From contig NZ_CP059560.1 in assembly GCF_017894385.1 (NCBI RefSeq), positions 2,976,001 to 3,040,000 of the forward strand: DNA of 64,000 bases, given 5' to 3'. Shown in pieces: positions 60,902 to 64,000 of this stretch. Both the position numbers and the translations under genes were made by a program. The number at the start of each line of letters is the position of its first letter. Within the stretch, counting starts at the first letter, position 1. The notes under the pieces were generated by a model that was given only the letters and a program-made list of their open reading frames with translations, did no database searches and was not told the origin of the DNA. The DNA comes from Aromatoleum petrolei (GTDB taxonomy: Bacteria; Pseudomonadota; Gammaproteobacteria; Burkholderiales; Rhodocyclaceae).

Positions 60902-61876
60902 TCAGGGTACCGGAACGCGTGCGAGCAGCGTCGCTGCAAGCGTGTCCGCGTTCATGCCGTCGGCCATCGCCTCCCAGTCGGGGAGGATGCGGTGGCGGAG
61001 TACGTCCGGCGCCAACGCCTGGATGTCGTCGGGCGACACGTAGTCGCGTCCGTGCAGCCAGGCACGTGCCCGGGCGCAGCGATCCAGCGCGATGCTGGCT
61101 CGTGGGCTGGCGCCGAAACGCACGGCACCTCCGAGGTCGGCCCCGTACTGCCCGGGGGTTCGTGTCGCCGCGACGAGGCGCACGATGTAGTCCTCGAGAT
61201 CGGCACTCAGGTGCAGATCGAGCGCCGCGCGGCGCGCGGCGAACACCTGCTCCTGCGTGAGGACGGGTGACAGGGCCGGAGTAACGGAGGACGCGATGCC
61301 GGCCTGCGCTTCGGCGCGGGCAAGGCGCAGGATGTCCCGTTCGGTTGCCGCCTCCGGATAGCCGACGCGCACATGCATCAGGAAGCGGTCGAGTTGCGCC
61401 TCGGGAAGCGGGTAGGTCCCTTCGTGCTCGATCGGGTTCTGCGTCGCGATGACGAGGAAGAGGCTCGGCAACGCATGGGTCGTCTGCCCTATCGTGACCT
61501 GGCGTTCGCCCATCGCCTCGAGCAGCGCCGATTGCACCTTGGCCGGCGCGCGGTTGATCTCGTCGGCGAGCAGCAGGTGATGGAACAGCGGGCCATGTTC
61601 GAAGCGGAAGCCGCCGTCCTGCGGCCGGAAGATCTCGGTCCCGGTGAGATCGGCGGGCAGCAGATCGGGCGTGAACTGGATGCGGTGGAAGTCGGCGTCG
61701 ATCAATGATGCCAGCGCGTGAGCGGCGCGAGTCTTGGCGACGCCCGGGGGGCCTTCGATGAGGAGATGCCCGTCTGCGAGGAGCGCGATGAGGAGACGCT
61801 CGACCAAGGCTGCCTGCCCAAGCACAGCGCCTTCGAGCGTACGGCGTAGGGTCTGGAAGGCGTGGTCGAGGGTCAT
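60902..61876 (-). CDS. MoxR-family AAA+ ATPase
   Basis: 324 aa. Walker A (LLIEGPPGVAKTRAA), Walker B (LLLADEINRAP), sensor 1 (VIATQNPIEHEGTYPLPEAQLDRFL) and arginine-containing C-terminal lid are all clear. It heads the operon with DUF58 and Bat-type vWA proteins. MoxR ATPases act as chaperones for large complexes or cofactor insertion. The ATG at 61876 (MTLDHAFQTLRRTLEGAVLGQ) gives the usual length; the longer open frame upstream is not conserved in style. Confidence 0.92.
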   Translation of the reverse strand: MTLDHAFQTLRRTLEGAVLGQAALVERLLIALLADGHLLIEGPPGVAKTRAAHALASLIDADFHRIQFTPDLLPADLTGTEIFRPQDGGFRFEHGPLFHHLLLADEINRAPAKVQSALLEAMGERQVTIGQTTHALPSLFLVIATQNPIEHEGTYPLPEAQLDRFLMHVRVGYPEAATERDILRLARAEAQAGIASSVTPALSPVLTQEQVFAARRAALDLHLSADLEDYIVRLVAATRTPGQYGADLGGAVRFGASPRASIALDRCARARAWLHGRDYVSPDDIQALAPDVLRHRILPDWEAMADGMNADTLAATLLARVPVP

Positions 61877-62050
61877 GGGCGTGGATCGGGACGAGTCGCG
61901 TCGCAAGGTGCTGCCGGGCACGAGGCGGGCCGGTGCGCTGCGCAGGTGCCCGTCGTACCGTTCCGCAGGAAGGGTGAATTGTAATGCAGGGCGCCGGCAG
62001 GCACCGCGCACTGCGTTGCCGCGAGCGCGATGGTCAAGTGAGCCGTGCCG

Positions 62051-63217
62051 TCATGCCGGCTTTGCGACATCGCGCGAGCGGAAGGCAAGCCAGACGAGCG
62101 CCGCAAGCAGCGCCGCGAACAGGAAGGCGCCCTGGTTCTGCACCAACCAGCGCATGTCGACCAGGTTGCGCCAGGTTGCGGGACTGGCCCCCCCCACGAG
62201 CGCGAGCTTGCGCAGCCACCAGATCACGGCAGGGAGCACGATGGCGAAGCCGCCGACCAATCCGAGCCATTCCCGGCGCTCGCGGGCGTCCAGCGTCGGC
62301 CACAGCGCCAGGGCGAGCGGGATCAGCATGAGGCAGTCGTATTCCTTGAGGCGCGGCAGCAGCAGTGCCACGCCGGCGACTGCCACGAAAGCTCGCAACA
62401 TCGAGGTCGGAGCGCGTTCGACAGCACGCAGCGTGAGGACGAGGACGAACGCTGCCCACACGGCATAGGCCGCGACGATCGACAGTCCGCTCTGCAATTC
62501 GAGGCCGGACTTGCGCACCAGTATCGAGAAGCCGAAGCCCGGCACCTCGTTCGCATGATCCACCGCGGTGCGCAACCAGTCAGCAAAGTGCGTCGGGAAG
62601 AGCAGCGCATCGCCCCCGTACCACGCGGCGACGGCAATCGCGCCGGCGAGCGGGAGGAGCATCTCGCGCCGCTGGAAGAACGGTAGCAGCAGATAGGCGG
62701 CATACAGTGGTTTGAACGGCGCCATCGCCACCCCCAGCGCTGCCACCGGCCGTCCTCCGGCCCCCCGCCAGATCAGCCAGGATAGCGCGCCATAGAAGGG
62801 AACGCCCATGTTTCCCGACACCAGCTCGGATACGAACACGCCTGCGGCCGGTGCCAGCACGAGCAGGGCGACGGCCTGTGGCGATCCGCCGATACGCCCG
62901 GCCACGTACAGGAACAGGGCGCAGCCCGCCGCATACGTGAGGACGTAGATGTACCCGAGCACGGTCGTGCCGGCCAGGGACGCCAGTCCGGCCATCAGTC
63001 GGGTGCCGGCGTAGGGGTAGGTGTGCGGCAGGAAGTAGTCGGTGCAGTCACCGACGAAGCGGTACGGGTCACCGTGCGCGAGAGTCGCCTCGATGGCGCA
63101 GCGATAGACCGTGGCATCCCACAGGTAGGCGCGGTGCTCCAGCAACAGGGACAGCCCGAACAGCAGGCCCGGGACCAGGCACAGCGCGAGGCCGGTGCGA
63201 AGCAGCATCGCGTTCAT
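62051..63217 (-). CDS. GT-C fold membrane glycosyltransferase (DUF2029/GT87-like)
   Basis: 388 aa, about ten hydrophobic helices. The early periplasmic loop HRAYLWDATVYRCAIEATLAHGDPY has the acidic motif expected of GT-C enzymes such as PimE/GT87. It overlaps the downstream end of a polyprenol-phosphate glycosyltransferase gene by 4 nt, which would provide its donor. Acceptor unknown. Confidence 0.78.
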   Translation of the reverse strand: MNAMLLRTGLALCLVPGLLFGLSLLLEHRAYLWDATVYRCAIEATLAHGDPYRFVGDCTDYFLPHTYPYAGTRLMAGLASLAGTTVLGYIYVLTYAAGCALFLYVAGRIGGSPQAVALLVLAPAAGVFVSELVSGNMGVPFYGALSWLIWRGAGGRPVAALGVAMAPFKPLYAAYLLLPFFQRREMLLPLAGAIAVAAWYGGDALLFPTHFADWLRTAVDHANEVPGFGFSILVRKSGLELQSGLSIVAAYAVWAAFVLVLTLRAVERAPTSMLRAFVAVAGVALLLPRLKEYDCLMLIPLALALWPTLDARERREWLGLVGGFAIVLPAVIWWLRKLALVGGASPATWRNLVDMRWLVQNQGAFLFAALLAALVWLAFRSRDVAKPA

Positions 63218-63969
63218 CGCGCCTGCTGCTCCGCGAGGCCCGTGCGCGGCATCGCTGGCGCGCCATGCGCCAGTGCCCAGCGCGCGAACTCGACGATTTC
63301 GCGCGTGCCGAGCTTCGATGTGCCGAGCCTTCGATCCGGGAAATGCACCGGAACTTCGCGGATGTCCGCTCCCGCGCGGGCCGCGTTCTGCAGCATCGCG
63401 ACGATGAAGACGTATCCCTGGGCGCTCACATCGGTGAAGCGCGCAGCGCGCAGTGCCGAGGCACGCCAGGCCCGGAATCCGGCCGTGCAGTCATGCACGG
63501 GCGCGAGTCCCAGCCAGTGGCGGGCGACCAGATTGCCGGCCCGGGACAGCAGTCGTCGCCGCCAGCCCCAGTCATGCGGCGTGCGGTTCCCGCCCAGGTA
63601 GCGGCTGCCGATGGCGACCTCGGCGCCGTCGTCGATGGCCGCGAGCAGTCGTGGAAGATCGGACGGGTTGTGGGAGAAATCGGCATCCATCTGGATCACG
63701 ACGTCGGGAGCGTGATGCGCCAGCGCATGGTTCAAGCCGCGCACGTAAGCCGCGCCGAGACCCGTGCGTGGGCCGCTCAGCAACGACACGCCGGGGAGGC
63801 AAGCGGCGCAGGCGAAGACCTCGGCCGCGGTGCCGTCGGGGGAGTCGTCGTCGACCACGAGAACGCGCACCCGCCGCTCCGGTGCCGCAAGCGCGGCGTG
63901 CACCGCCACGATCAGGCGCCCGATGTTGCCGCGTTCGTTATAGGTGGGAATGACGACGACGATCTTCAT
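63214..63969 (-). CDS. Polyprenol-phosphate mannose synthase-like GT2
   Basis: 251 aa lacking transmembrane helices, like bacterial Ppm1/DPM1 catalytic domains. Motifs: VVIPTYNERGNIGRLIVAV, VVDDDSPDGTA, MDADFSHNPSDLPRLLAAI and the C-terminal PVHFPDRRLGTSKLGTREIVEFARWA. The FxDRxxGxSKL type motif is specific to polyprenol-phosphate sugar synthases. Paired with the GT-C gene downstream. Confidence 0.9.
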   Translation of the reverse strand: MKIVVVIPTYNERGNIGRLIVAVHAALAAPERRVRVLVVDDDSPDGTAAEVFACAACLPGVSLLSGPRTGLGAAYVRGLNHALAHHAPDVVIQMDADFSHNPSDLPRLLAAIDDGAEVAIGSRYLGGNRTPHDWGWRRRLLSRAGNLVARHWLGLAPVHDCTAGFRAWRASALRAARFTDVSAQGYVFIVAMLQNAARAGADIREVPVHFPDRRLGTSKLGTREIVEFARWALAHGAPAMPRTGLAEQQAR

Positions 63970-64000
63970 GAGAACTCGTTGCTAGGCGATGGCTGCGACG

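Overview
The window is high-GC, gene-dense DNA from a Gram-negative, respiring bacterium. The napAGHBC order, a complete System I cytochrome c maturation operon, the many c-type cytochromes and the polysaccharide genes point to a betaproteobacterium, probably Rhodocyclales (Azoarcus/Thauera-like). The taxon is an inference; no rRNA or other marker gene is present.

Layout. (1) 1-3541, + strand: 3' end of napA, then napG, napH, napB and napC, closed by a hairpin terminator: periplasmic nitrate reductase. (2) 3593-10710, +: ccmABCDEFGHI in one tightly overlapping operon, closed by a strong terminator. (3) 11026-17370, -: a membrane histidine kinase, a sigma-54 (NtrC-type) regulator, a Sel1 protein, a monoheme cytochrome and two seven-bladed propeller proteins. 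(4) 17635-21381, +: a Sel1 protein, an unknown secreted helical protein, a secreted tandem PilJ-domain protein and a Tat-exported multicopper oxidase. (5) 21415-25250, -: a triheme cytochrome pair, a paralogue of the helical protein, an orphan CcmC/CcmD pair and a TlpA-like thioredoxin. (6) 25654-39836, -: a large electron-transfer cluster. It holds a monoheme cytochrome, two tetraheme cytochromes of one family, NHL-propeller lipoproteins, a PpiC-type prolyl isomerase, an outer-membrane beta-barrel, a second triheme pair, ResB/CcsA (System II cytochrome maturation), a heme-copper-oxidase-like membrane protein and a TPR protein. (7) 39983-41838, +: a diheme and a triheme cytochrome, divergent from region 6. 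(8) 41882-47493, -: three tandem TMTC-like GT-C/TPR membrane glycosyltransferases. (9) 47683-55354: a polyprenyl-phosphate glycosyltransferase, a flippase, a methyltransferase and several GT2/GT4 enzymes. (10) 55457-61876, -: a MoxR/DUF58/Bat operon. (11) 62051-63969, -: a GT-C enzyme and a polyprenol-phosphate glycosyltransferase.

Main discovery candidate. Region 6 reads like a locus for an extracellular cytochrome filament ('nanowire') and its outer-membrane conduit. The tetraheme protein at 36367-37179 has four CxxCH motifs and exactly eight histidines: four proximal and four left over as distal ligands. It opens with an OmcE-like N-terminus, has its own strong terminator, and sits between NHL lipoprotein and PpiC genes, a grouping I recall from Geobacter nanowire loci. 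A second tetraheme paralogue has lost one distal histidine. Duplicated triheme pairs, a barrel, dedicated System II maturation genes and, next door, three TMTC-like O-glycosyltransferase homologues could together build, heme-load, export and perhaps glycosylate such a filament. The nitrate reductase and Ccm genes show the cell's respiratory background. No tRNA, rRNA, CRISPR array, insertion sequence or prophage was recognised.
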